A stretch of DNA of 54,053 nucleotides from Prevotella sp. GTDB lineage: Bacteria; Bacteroidota; Bacteroidia; Bacteroidales; Bacteroidaceae. The DNA is taken from NCBI GenBank assembly GCA_017417465.1, contig JAFPZD010000157.1, positions 1 through 54,053 of the forward strand. Direction: 5' to 3'. A program made the translations under genes and the position numbers. The notes under the pieces were generated by a model that did no database searches, was not told the origin of the DNA, and saw only the letters and a list, made by a program, of their open reading frames with translations. Positions 1-7,541 of the stretch are shown here, piece after piece. Positions within the stretch are counted from its first letter, which is position 1. Every line of letters starts with the position of its first letter.

Positions 1-287
1 TTGCCTCAAGTCGCATTGTGGGGTAAGGGGAAGGTATGCACAAATCGGACAAAATTCACGCTCATACTATCATGATGCATAGTGTTCAAGCTCTTTACTG
101 CAATTGAGATTGCCATTGAGATTGCTTGCGGATTTTAGGTATAAATAATTGCAAACGAGCAAATAAAAAGCAAAAAATGCACCTCATTTCTCATTTTTTA
201 ATGTAAAAAGCGCGTTTGCCGTGGGTAAAGTGCCCCAAAGAAGCATAAAAAGGGCTATTCAATTTCCGCAAGCGCTCGGGAGAAGCA
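1..287. other. No gene recognised at the left edge
   Basis: AT-rich sequence downstream of the glycyl-radical activase gene, which ends at 288 on the minus strand. I see no convincing reading frame, RNA gene or terminator here. The overlapping open frame in the minus direction is a shadow of the activase. Confidence 0.5.
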
Positions 288-1253
288 TTACCCGCCGATG
301 ACGACGTGCAGGCCATGTGCTTCCAGCTGATGGGCGCAGCGCTGCTGTACCTCTTCGGTGGGCGTTGACATGGGAATGTTCTGCGGGTTGTAGACGGACA
401 CACCGCCTGAAGGGCGTAGCATGCGGCGGTGCTTCTCACGTCCCATGTCGTGATAAGGGAGGAGATGTACCGTAGTGGTGGAGGGAGAAGGGAGCGATGC
501 GATGAAACGGGCAGTGGCCTCGATGTTAGCCTCGTCGGCATTGATGCCCTCGATGAGAGGGATGCGGATGCGGAAGGGCGTGCCCTCTGAGGCGATGAAA
601 CGGATGTTCTGGAGGATAAGCTCGTTAGGGACACCCGTGTAGCGGCGGTGAAGGTCGCTGTCCATCAGCTTCAGGTCGACGAGGAACAGGTCGCAGTGGG
701 CAGCAATGTCGGCGACGACCTGACGGGGGGCATAGAGCGTGGTGTCCACACAGCGGTGGAAACCACGACGGCCCAGCTCACGAAGAATGTCCAGGGCGTA
801 GTCGGGATGCATCAGCGGCTCGCCCCCACAGAGGGTGACACCGCCGCCACTGTCCTCCATGACCAGGCGCTCCTTCTCGATCTCAGCCATAAGGGCATCC
901 ATCGGCCATTCACGTCCGCAGATTTCAAGGGCGGTGGTGGGACACTCCTCCGCACATCTGCCACATTCCATGCAGAGGTTTCCCGTCTGACGGACACCAT
1001 CGGGAGTGAGTTCGAGGGCGTGTTGCGGACACACCTCGATACAGGTGCGGCAACCGATGCACTTCGACTGTTTATAGAGCTTCTGCGGTGCTGAAAGCCA
1101 GCCCTCGGGGTTGTGGCACCAGATGCAGCGCAACGGGCAGCCCTTTATGAAGATGGTGGTGCGGATGCCGGGCCCATCGTTGATGGCGTAGCGCTTGATG
1201 TCGAACAACCTACCCCCTGTCTTTCCCCAAGGGAGGTGGGATTGATTAGACAT
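288..1253 (-). CDS. Glycyl radical enzyme activating protein (radical SAM)
   Basis: This radical-SAM enzyme should place the glycyl radical on the dehydratase encoded just upstream (stop at 1318, 64 nt away). The N-terminal region carries the CxxxCxxC motif of the SAM-binding 4Fe-4S cluster (GCPLRCIWCHNPEG). A ferredoxin-like insert with two further clusters follows (CIGCRTCIEVC and CMECGRCAEEC), as in activases of the HypD/CutC/PflC type. The GGGVTLCGGEPL motif is the SAM-binding segment. I chose the ATG at 1253 because homology begins a few residues later (GGRLFDIKRYAINDGPGIRTT). An in-frame ATG at 1331 overlaps the end of the upstream gene, but the extra 26 residues are encoded by a GC-rich dispersed repeat and look unlike protein. 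Family assignment is secure; the partner is inferred from adjacency. Confidence 0.9.
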   Translation of the reverse strand: MSNQSHLPWGKTGGRLFDIKRYAINDGPGIRTTIFIKGCPLRCIWCHNPEGWLSAPQKLYKQSKCIGCRTCIEVCPQHALELTPDGVRQTGNLCMECGRCAEECPTTALEICGREWPMDALMAEIEKERLVMEDSGGGVTLCGGEPLMHPDYALDILRELGRRGFHRCVDTTLYAPRQVVADIAAHCDLFLVDLKLMDSDLHRRYTGVPNELILQNIRFIASEGTPFRIRIPLIEGINADEANIEATARFIASLPSPSTTTVHLLPYHDMGREKHRRMLRPSGGVSVYNPQNIPMSTPTEEVQQRCAHQLEAHGLHVVIGG

Positions 1254-1318
1254 GACCCCAGATTCTGCAGCAGAACTATAAAATTCCCCCTCCCCTGGGG
1301 AGGGGCAGGGGGTGGGTT
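1208..1318. repeat. Pair of GC-rich dispersed repeats at an operon junction
   Basis: Two related C-rich/G-rich imperfect palindromes, around 1208-1240 (CTTTCCCCAAGGGAGGTGGG) and 1286-1316 (CCCCTCCCCTGGGGAGGGGC), flank about 45 bp between the glycyl radical enzyme and its activase. They extend into the first codons of the activase. A similar segment lies in the CobJ-CbiC linker near 16,370. The pair is probably a dispersed element; each palindrome could also fold in the mRNA and affect translation of the activase. Confidence 0.6.
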
Positions 1319-3753
1319 TATACTTCTTCATTCTCGGTGCGTGCGATGATCTCGTTCTGCAGCTGTGCTGTCATGTCGTTGAAGTAGTCGGAGTAGCCGG
1401 CGACGCGGACAAGGAGGTCGCGGTATTCATCGGGATGCTGTTGGGCATCGCGAAGAGTTGCCGTGTCGACAATGTTGAACTGGATATGATGGCCGCCGAG
1501 CTTGAAGTATGTGCGAATGAGGGAGGCGAGCTTACGCTGGTCCTCGTCGCGGCGCAGCAGGGCCGGGACAAAGCGCATGTTGAGCAGGGTGCCGCCACTG
1601 CACGTCTGGTCGAGCTTGCCGAGCGACTTGATGACGGCGGTGGGGCCGTGGCTGTCGCTGCCGTGGGCGGGCGACGTGCCATCGCTAATGGCAAAGTGAG
1701 CGAAACGGCCGTTGGGCGTGGCGCCACAAACGCTGCCAAAATAATTATGGCAGGTGGTGGAAAGCATGTTCAGGTGCGTCTTGCCGCCACGAGTATTGGG
1801 CCGCCCCTCTATGGCTTTCACCAGGTCGTTGTAGACGCGCACGGCAATCTCGTCGGCATACGGGTCGTCGTTGCCGAAAAACGGCGTGTGGTTGCGGATG
1901 TATTGGCGCACCAATTCGAATTGACTATTTGACGATTTACTATTTACGATTTCGTTGGCCCCCCAGTTATTCTCACAGGCTTCGAGAATCTGGTCCATGG
2001 TGTAGCGCTGATCCTCGAAGACGTGCTTCTTCAGGGTGGTGAAGCAGTCGGTGATGGTGCCGAGGCCCGTACACTGGATATAGGTAGTATTGTAACGGGC
2101 GCCGCCACTGTAGTAGTCGCGCCCCTTCTCAATGCAGTCGTCGATAAAGAGGCTGAGGAAGGTGGCAGGGGCGTAGAGCGAGAACATCCGCTCGATGTAG
2201 TTGTTGACCGAGAGCTTCAGGTTGACGAAGTAGACCATCTGGCGATGCCAGGCGTCGTAGAGCTGTTCGAAGGACGTGAACGAGCGTGGGTCGCCCGTCT
2301 CGAGGCCCAGACGCTTGCCCGTCTCAGGGTCTATGCCGTTATGCAGTGTGATCTCAAGAATCTTCGGCGTGTTCAGATAGCCCGTCAGCAGGTAGGCCTC
2401 CTTACCGAAGGCGCCCACCTCGATGCAGCCCGAGCAGCCGCCCTCGCGGGCATCCTCGACGGTCTTCCCCGCGCGTACCATCTCTTTAATATATGTATCA
2501 GGATTGAAGATGCTGGGGTACCCATGGCCCTGACGGATGACACGGATGCCTTCCAAGAGGAAGTCGTCGGGGGTGACGCTGGCAATGTGGATGGAGAGAC
2601 CAGGCTGCAGCTCGTGTAGCTCCTCCTGAATCTCGAGGATGATGTACGACAGCTCGTTGGTGGCGCTACGTCCCTCACGGTCGACGCCGCCGATGTTGAT
2701 GTTTGTGAAGTCGTTGTATGTGCCGCTCTCGAGGGCGGTGACGCCCACCTTCGGCGGCGCGGGCTGGTTGTTGAATTTGATCCAGAGGCAGCTGAGCAGC
2801 TCCTTGGCCTGGTCGCGGGTCAGCGTGCCGTCGGCAATGCCCTGCTCGTAGAAGGGCCACAAGTGCTGGTCGATATGTCCGGGGTTCATCGAGTCCCACC
2901 CATTCAGCTCGGTGACAGTGCCGAGGTGTACGAACCAGTACATCTGGATAGCCTCCCACAGGTCGCGGGGGGCATGGGCAGGCACCCAGCGACAGACGTC
3001 GGCAATCTTCTCCAATTCCTTTTTGCGCTGCGGATTGTCCTCTTTGGCCGCCATTCTGTCGGCCAGTTCGGCATGACGCTCAGCGAAGAGGATGGCGGCA
3101 TCGCACGAGATGGCCATAGCCTCCAGCTCCTGCTGCTTGTCAGTAGCTTCGGGGTCGTTGATGTAGTCGAGAGCCTTGATCTTTTCAGCGATGCGCTCCT
3201 TGAGGTCAAGAAGGCCGATGCGGTACATCTTGCCGTCCATGGCCGTGTGGCCAGCGGCACGCTGCTCCATGAACTCGGTGAAGACACCAGCATGGTAGGC
3301 CTCCTCCCACGCTTGCGACACATGATTGAAGATGCGCTCGCGCTGCGTCTTGCGACGCCAGTAGGGTATGACCTCACGCTCGTAGGTGTCGATGTCCTGC
3401 TGCGAGATGGTGTAAGGCTGCAGCTCGCGGGAGTTCAGTGTGTGCAGGTCCTCAACGCTGTGGCACGTCAGTTCTGGGAACGTTGGCACAGCTTTGGGCT
3501 TGGGTCCACGCTCACCGACGATGAGCTCGTCGGGGCCTATATAGATGGTTTTCTTCTTACAGATTTCGTAGAAGTTGCGGGCCCGCAGCACGGGTGTGGG
3601 CATGGTGCCGTAGTTCTCCTTATAGAAAGCCGTCTCGATGAGGGCACGCTCGATACTCAGCGTCGTCGGTGTGTCGAAGTTCTGCTGACGCAGCCGGCGT
3701 ATGCGGTCGTTCATGCCGTTCAGGTTCTCAGGGTGCTTGATGGTGTAGTTCAT
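1318..3753 (-). CDS. Glycyl radical enzyme, trans-4-hydroxy-L-proline dehydratase-like
   Basis: 811 residues, a full-length pyruvate formate-lyase-fold glycyl radical enzyme. From memory it follows the Clostridioides difficile HypD sequence along its length (WFVHLGTVTELN, KFNNQPAPPKVG, GNDDPYADEI, GHHIQFNIVD). The thiyl cysteine is Cys443 in GGCSGCIEVG, with the dehydratase-type Glu445 two residues on. The radical glycine is Gly786 in RVAGYSDYF near the C-terminus. HypD removes water from hydroxyproline to give pyrroline-5-carboxylate in anaerobes. Around Cys443, HypD has GGTSGCVETG, so Thr to Cys and Thr to Val changes near the active site leave the substrate open. A simple-repeat insert near residues 600-612 lengthens the protein. 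The gene lies between an Xaa-Pro aminopeptidase and the cognate activase. No proC is seen in the window. Family certain; substrate probable only. Confidence 0.85.
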   Translation of the reverse strand: MNYTIKHPENLNGMNDRIRRLRQQNFDTPTTLSIERALIETAFYKENYGTMPTPVLRARNFYEICKKKTIYIGPDELIVGERGPKPKAVPTFPELTCHSVEDLHTLNSRELQPYTISQQDIDTYEREVIPYWRRKTQRERIFNHVSQAWEEAYHAGVFTEFMEQRAAGHTAMDGKMYRIGLLDLKERIAEKIKALDYINDPEATDKQQELEAMAISCDAAILFAERHAELADRMAAKEDNPQRKKELEKIADVCRWVPAHAPRDLWEAIQMYWFVHLGTVTELNGWDSMNPGHIDQHLWPFYEQGIADGTLTRDQAKELLSCLWIKFNNQPAPPKVGVTALESGTYNDFTNINIGGVDREGRSATNELSYIILEIQEELHELQPGLSIHIASVTPDDFLLEGIRVIRQGHGYPSIFNPDTYIKEMVRAGKTVEDAREGGCSGCIEVGAFGKEAYLLTGYLNTPKILEITLHNGIDPETGKRLGLETGDPRSFTSFEQLYDAWHRQMVYFVNLKLSVNNYIERMFSLYAPATFLSLFIDDCIEKGRDYYSGGARYNTTYIQCTGLGTITDCFTTLKKHVFEDQRYTMDQILEACENNWGANEIVNSKSSNSQFELVRQYIRNHTPFFGNDDPYADEIAVRVYNDLVKAIEGRPNTRGGKTHLNMLSTTCHNYFGSVCGATPNGRFAHFAISDGTSPAHGSDSHGPTAVIKSLGKLDQTCSGGTLLNMRFVPALLRRDEDQRKLASLIRTYFKLGGHHIQFNIVDTATLRDAQQHPDEYRDLLVRVAGYSDYFNDMTAQLQNEIIARTENEEV
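1919..1955. repeat. ATTT/ACG simple repeat inside the glycyl radical enzyme gene
   Basis: A run of 7-8 nt words (GACTATTT, GACGATTT, ACTATTT, ACGATTT) lies in frame in the dehydratase gene and encodes roughly NEIVNSKSSNSQFE on the minus strand. The same wording occurs between genes at 44,306-44,345 and 47,499-47,552. This makes it a dispersed repeat, not protein-specific sequence. Confidence 0.7.
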
Positions 3754-3812
3754 CTTGGGTGTTTTCGATTTGGGGTTGCAAATATAGGTGTCTGCCTGAC
3801 CAGGAGCGAATG

Positions 3813-5210
3813 TCAGCCGTTCGTCTTTGCGGCGTAGACTTCGTCGATGGTCATTGGCTTCTTGACGGTGCCCAACAGGCGGGCGCCATCGGGAGTGATG
3901 AGGTAGTTCAGCTCGTTGCGCAGACCGGTGAAGTCGCGCCAGGGAGCAAGGCGGTCGTAGCAGATGAAGTCAGTGAAACGGTGCTCAGCCTGCCAGCGGT
4001 CCATCAGCTCGGGGATGAAGTAGATGCCCGGCTCGACGGTGAACACGAAGCCAGGCTCGAGAGGGCGAGCCAGACGCAGCGACTTGAAGCCGAACTGCGT
4101 ACTCTTCTGCATCCCGTCGGCATAGCCGACGTACTGCTCGCCAAGGTTCTCCATGTCGTGGACATCGAGGCCCATCATGTGCCCCAGGCCACAAGGGAAG
4201 AACAGGGCGTAGGCCCCTGACTCGGCAGCCTCGGCGGGGTCGCCCTTCATCAGGCCCAGTTCCTTCATGCCACGGGCTATCTCGGTGGCAGCAGCGATAT
4301 GAGCCTCACGGAATGGCACGCCGGGCTGCAGCTTATCGACGGCTGCCCAGAAGCTGCGCAAGTGAATCTCGTAGACAGCAGTCTGACGGTCAGTGAAGCG
4401 CTCACTGACAGGCATCGCCGACGACAGGTCGCCAGCATAGTGGGCCTTCAACTCGGCACCAGCATCGAGCAGGAAGATGTCGCCATCGTGTAGCTCATGG
4501 ATGAAGCCGTGGTTGTGGAGCACCTGCCCCTGCACTGTGGCGATGGTTGGGAAGGCCAGATTACCGCGATGACTGCATGCCACCTGTTCGACGGCAGCAG
4601 CCACCTCTGCCTCGTGGAGTCCTGGACGCACCATGGCGTAGGCGGCGAGGTGCATGCGGGTGCTCAGGTCAACGGCAGCCTCGATATGGCGAACTTCCTC
4701 ATCGTCCTTGTGGTTGCGCATATTAACCACGGCCTTGACGAATTGCACGGATGCCTTTTCTATCTGGGCGGCAGGTTCCACGCCAAGCAGCTCCCACAGC
4801 CACACCTTGTGGTCGCCACGATAGGGCGGCAGGAAGTGGATGGGCTGACCTTTAGCATTAGCCTGATCAAGAAAAGCTTTCAGCTCGCTTAAGGGACGAC
4901 TGTCGGTGATGCCCACCGTGGCGCAGTTCTCTTTGAGCGACGGCATGGCGCCTGTCCACACAATGTCGTCGATAGTCAGGTCGTTGCCAAAGACGATCTC
5001 CTTGTCGTTATCGATGTCGATAATGGCGGCAAGCCCGGCATAGTCGAGACCGAAATAATAGAGGAACGTCGAATCCTGACGGAAACGATAGGTGTTGTCG
5101 ACATAGTTCATCGGGGCCTCGTCGTTGCCCAAGAAGAGCAACAGACCGCTGCCCATGTCATGTTTCAGTTGCGCACGGCGGCGCACGAATGAATCTTTGT
5201 TGATTTGCAT
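3813..5210 (-). CDS. pepP: M24 family Xaa-Pro aminopeptidase (aminopeptidase P)
   Basis: 465 residues, the usual size for aminopeptidase P, with an N-terminal AMP_N-like domain (about 1-140) and a pita-bread metallopeptidase domain (about 170-450). The five metal ligands are visible: Asp in FLLDAGAE, Asp in HYAGDLSS, His in CGLGHMMGLDVHD, Glu in TVEPGIYF and Glu in GLRNELNYL. It should remove N-terminal residues preceding proline, in the cytoplasm, since no signal peptide is seen. It is the first gene of a three-gene set with the glycyl radical dehydratase (59 nt downstream) and activase. This supports a peptide-bound proline/hydroxyproline substrate for that set. The transposase gene ends 14 nt upstream of its start. 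Confidence 0.92.
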   Translation of the reverse strand: MQINKDSFVRRRAQLKHDMGSGLLLFLGNDEAPMNYVDNTYRFRQDSTFLYYFGLDYAGLAAIIDIDNDKEIVFGNDLTIDDIVWTGAMPSLKENCATVGITDSRPLSELKAFLDQANAKGQPIHFLPPYRGDHKVWLWELLGVEPAAQIEKASVQFVKAVVNMRNHKDDEEVRHIEAAVDLSTRMHLAAYAMVRPGLHEAEVAAAVEQVACSHRGNLAFPTIATVQGQVLHNHGFIHELHDGDIFLLDAGAELKAHYAGDLSSAMPVSERFTDRQTAVYEIHLRSFWAAVDKLQPGVPFREAHIAAATEIARGMKELGLMKGDPAEAAESGAYALFFPCGLGHMMGLDVHDMENLGEQYVGYADGMQKSTQFGFKSLRLARPLEPGFVFTVEPGIYFIPELMDRWQAEHRFTDFICYDRLAPWRDFTGLRNELNYLITPDGARLLGTVKKPMTIDEVYAAKTNG

Positions 5211-5224
5211 AATAATTATGGTGT

Positions 5225-6313
5225 TTAAGAGATTTCAGAACTTTGGAAGGCCATGCTTTCGGCCAAGGCATTCAGCGAAGAGCACTCATCGCGGGTAATG
5301 CGACACTCCTTGGCAACGCCAGTGGCAAGGGTGAGCAACAGCAGACGACCTTCAGAGCAGTGGCTAATCAGCTCACCAAGAGGCTTGTGGTAGTCAGAGA
5401 AAGGTTCCACGCACAGCTGTATGCAGAAGAGCCCCTCGCGCAAAGACTCGTCGCGTACGCGCTTCTCGTGCTCGCTGACAAAGGGACTGACGAGAACAGC
5501 TCCACGGCGGGCTGCGATAATGCAACCGTTCATGTAATCCCGGCGTTGGTCATCGTTGAAATAACGGCGCACATGTACTGCAACGAGGGGCGCATCGAGC
5601 AGCCGCACCTGGCCTATAGCAGAGAAGCTCCGCGGTCCGAAGCGCACATTACGCTGAACGATGAAGAGGTCACGATGCTGGCGGCGAAGCATGAGGCGGC
5701 GGGGATTGTCGCGGACATAGTCAATCATGTTCTGCAGCTGGCCCTCGTGGACAAGCAGGCGGTCATGGTAGCCTTTCTCCCAAAGAGGGCGCAGGGGAGG
5801 ATTGCGGTTATCGCGCGAATACGCGCTACACCCAACCGGCGGAGCGCTCAGATCTGGGTGACGGTCGGGTGCCCCGCATATTTGCGGGGAGGAAAACGGG
5901 GAGGGTGACGGGGAGGGTAGCGGGGAGGATGACGGGGAGGCTCCGTTATAAGCCTTGGTGCAGCCAACCATGAACCCTCTGATGACATCGCCAAGCGCAA
6001 TGTCCATCTCTTTCCTGACAAACAGAATGCCATGAAAATGATCGGGCATCAGCTGCCAAACTATGAGGGTGATATCCCGTTCACAAGTTTGGCCTGTCTT
6101 TGCGGCCTTCTGTTCTGCAAGGCGACGCTGAATTTCTGGGATCTGTTTCCAACAGCACAGCACTTCGTTCCCCAGAGCAGTCGGCTCAATGATGGCCGTG
6201 TCAGGGGTGTCTCCCGTCAGATGGCCTAATAGTGGCAGGCGCCCTTCGGTGCAGAGGGTGACGAGGTAAATGCCGCGACCATGGTAGTCGTGGTGGAGGC
6301 TGCGTTTGTGCAT
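5225..6313 (-). CDS. REP-associated tyrosine transposase (RAYT, HUH/Y1) with extra C-terminal domain
   Basis: 362 residues from the ATG at 6313 (MHKRSLHHDYHGRG is the usual family start; an upstream ATG at 6358 adds 15 residues). The catalytic HUH motif is His92-Phe-His94 in PDHFHGILF. The likely nucleophile is Tyr182 in KGYHDRLL, followed by the family's YVRDNP. Such enzymes nick single-stranded REP hairpins. Two features are unusual. The linker at 125-160 (PSSSPLPSPSPSPFSSP) is encoded by G-rich 12-bp repeats plus a hairpin repeat (5862-5890). Residues about 235-340 (LLDAPLVAVHVRR, RRGAVLVSPFVSEHEK, EGRLLLLTLA) form a second domain resembling a DprA/SLOG-like Rossmann fold, which is tentative. 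Three 35-bp hairpin repeats lie upstream. Codon use looks like the neighbours. Confidence 0.82.
   Translation of the reverse strand: MHKRSLHHDYHGRGIYLVTLCTEGRLPLLGHLTGDTPDTAIIEPTALGNEVLCCWKQIPEIQRRLAEQKAAKTGQTCERDITLIVWQLMPDHFHGILFVRKEMDIALGDVIRGFMVGCTKAYNGASPSSSPLPSPSPSPFSSPQICGAPDRHPDLSAPPVGCSAYSRDNRNPPLRPLWEKGYHDRLLVHEGQLQNMIDYVRDNPRRLMLRRQHRDLFIVQRNVRFGPRSFSAIGQVRLLDAPLVAVHVRRYFNDDQRRDYMNGCIIAARRGAVLVSPFVSEHEKRVRDESLREGLFCIQLCVEPFSDYHKPLGELISHCSEGRLLLLTLATGVAKECRITRDECSSLNALAESMAFQSSEIS
5862..5890. repeat. REP-like hairpin, copy 1, inside the RAYT gene
   Basis: Plus strand reads GGTCGGGTG, then CCCCGCA-TATT-TGCGGGG (7-bp perfect stem, 4-nt loop). Copies at 25,670-25,698 and 43,871-43,899 share the 5' GGTCGGGTG-like flank and TATT loop but have the stem GCCGGCA/TGCCGGC. 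Stem pairs 1 and 4 are C-G here and G-C there, a compensatory change. Confidence 0.75.
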
Positions 6314-6365
6314 CTGGGGCACTCGGCGGCTGTCGCGGTTGTTAGGGGCGCTACACATATTTATA

Positions 6366-6470
6366 ATGGGCGCTCAAATATGAGCTGAACACAACCAGGA
6401 ATGGACGCTCAAATATGAGCTTCACATAACCTGAGATGGGCGCTCAAATATGAGCTCCACACAACCAAGT
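6366..6470. repeat. Three tandem 35-bp hairpin repeats upstream of the RAYT gene
   Basis: Exact 35-bp units at 6366-6400, 6401-6435 and 6436-6470. Each contains GCTCA-AATA-TGAGC (5-bp stem, 4-nt loop) followed by CACAACC or CATAACC. On the minus strand, the direction of the transposase, each reads GGTTGTGT or similar and then a hairpin with a TATT loop. That matches the layout of the dispersed hairpin copies at 5862, 25,670 and 43,871. The last unit abuts the stop codon of the metallopeptidase gene. There are no spacers, so this is not CRISPR. Confidence 0.85.
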
Positions 6471-7321
6471 TAGGGCTTGTGACAGGCATCGATTTTCGGG
6501 TGCTTGCTGATTTGAAGATTGGTCGTTGGGAAGTACTCGGCGAGAAGGGCATAAAGGTCGGGATCGTAGTCGAGGAGCTCTTCGCGGGTGTTGCACCAGT
6601 TATGCTTACCGTCAGTGTGGGGCATCTCGGCATTGACGTTGAACCAGTCCTGGACGGCCTCGGCCAGATATTCTTCCTTGTCAGTGATGCGGTAGGTGCC
6701 ATCGAGCATGCCGCTTGCCTTCGCCTTCTCGTAGAGCGCCTGCAAGCGGGTGTTAAACGTGGTGTCGACCTGAATGATGCCGATGCAGTGGATGGCGTGT
6801 GCAAACTCGTGGATAAGGATATCCTCGGCGTGGTACTTGTCGATCTGGTATGCCAGGATGTTCTCCTCGGCACAACTGGTCAACGGCTCGTCGATGGTAC
6901 CGCCAAGGCCACGGGCACGCAGGTCCCAGTTCAGGGCCGTATCGTTCACGAGATAGTGATGTTCAGGCAGGTCGGTGGTACCCTCGTAGCGCGCCATGAT
7001 AGCAACGCGGGCCCCTGTGCGCTTCATGGCATCGAGTACCTCAGGCGCCAGCATGCTGGTCATAGCGTACAGCGTGCGGTGAGCTGCCACAAAGGCAGAG
7101 TCGGGCACGCGCCAAGACGAGATGAGCGGCAGACCGTTCACGTCGACATACTTCGTGTAGAAGGGGTCAAGACCAAGGGAGTCGGGCGGTGTGGTAACGA
7201 TACATTCGGGAATGTCGAGCACTTCGTCGGCGGCAGCCACAGCAGTCGTTTCCTTCGGTGTCTGCTGGCAGGCGGCACAGGCCACAAGTGCGAGCAGTGA
7301 AATCAAAATCTTTTTCATCAT
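6470..7321 (-). CDS. Putative zinc metallopeptidase lipoprotein
   Basis: About 283 residues from the ATG at 7321. The N-terminus is a lipoprotein signal (MMKKILISLLALVACAAC), with lipidation at one of the two cysteines. The zinc-binding motif HEFAHAIH (HExxH) lies near the middle. A downstream EYLAEAVQDWF supplies a plausible third ligand Glu, the gluzincin-like arrangement seen in M34/anthrax-LF-like and related secreted peptidases. Conserved-looking LGGTIDEPLTSCAEEN precedes the active site. No substrate can be named. It is a single gene, transcribed away from mdh; its stop codon touches the 35-bp repeat array. Protease function is inferred from the motif alone. Confidence 0.7.
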   Translation of the reverse strand: MMKKILISLLALVACAACQQTPKETTAVAAADEVLDIPECIVTTPPDSLGLDPFYTKYVDVNGLPLISSWRVPDSAFVAAHRTLYAMTSMLAPEVLDAMKRTGARVAIMARYEGTTDLPEHHYLVNDTALNWDLRARGLGGTIDEPLTSCAEENILAYQIDKYHAEDILIHEFAHAIHCIGIIQVDTTFNTRLQALYEKAKASGMLDGTYRITDKEEYLAEAVQDWFNVNAEMPHTDGKHNWCNTREELLDYDPDLYALLAEYFPTTNLQISKHPKIDACHKP

Positions 7322-7458
7322 ATTGCTTTTTGGGTTATTCATTCTTCTGTCAGCGAAGCATTTTTGATAGTTCGAGGTTACAAAGGTAGGAAAAAAGCAG
7401 AGAATAAAAGAAGAAAAGAATTAAAAAAATGTTATCCGGCAAAAATTCTCCCTGCTCG

Positions 7459-7491
7459 TTGCACTAATCTCAATTAAAATGATTACCTTTG
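7459..7491 (+). promoter_or_regulatory. Candidate Bacteroidetes-type promoter of mdh
   Basis: A -7 box TACCTTTG at 7484-7491 is preceded by TTG at 7459-7461 with a slightly long 22-nt spacer. Transcription from here starts downstream of the ATG at 7479, which favours the later start at 7542. Confidence 0.5.
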
Positions 7492-7541
7492 CCGACGAAA
7501 AACGAAATCAACTTTATATAACTTTAAACCACAAAAGAAGT

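Noticed and set aside
2863-3837. 324-codon plus-strand frame
   Set aside because: Antisense to the glycyl radical enzyme, without a family motif or promoter.
6366-6470. CRISPR array
   Set aside because: Only three contiguous units with no unique spacers and no cas genes; the units are hairpin repeats.
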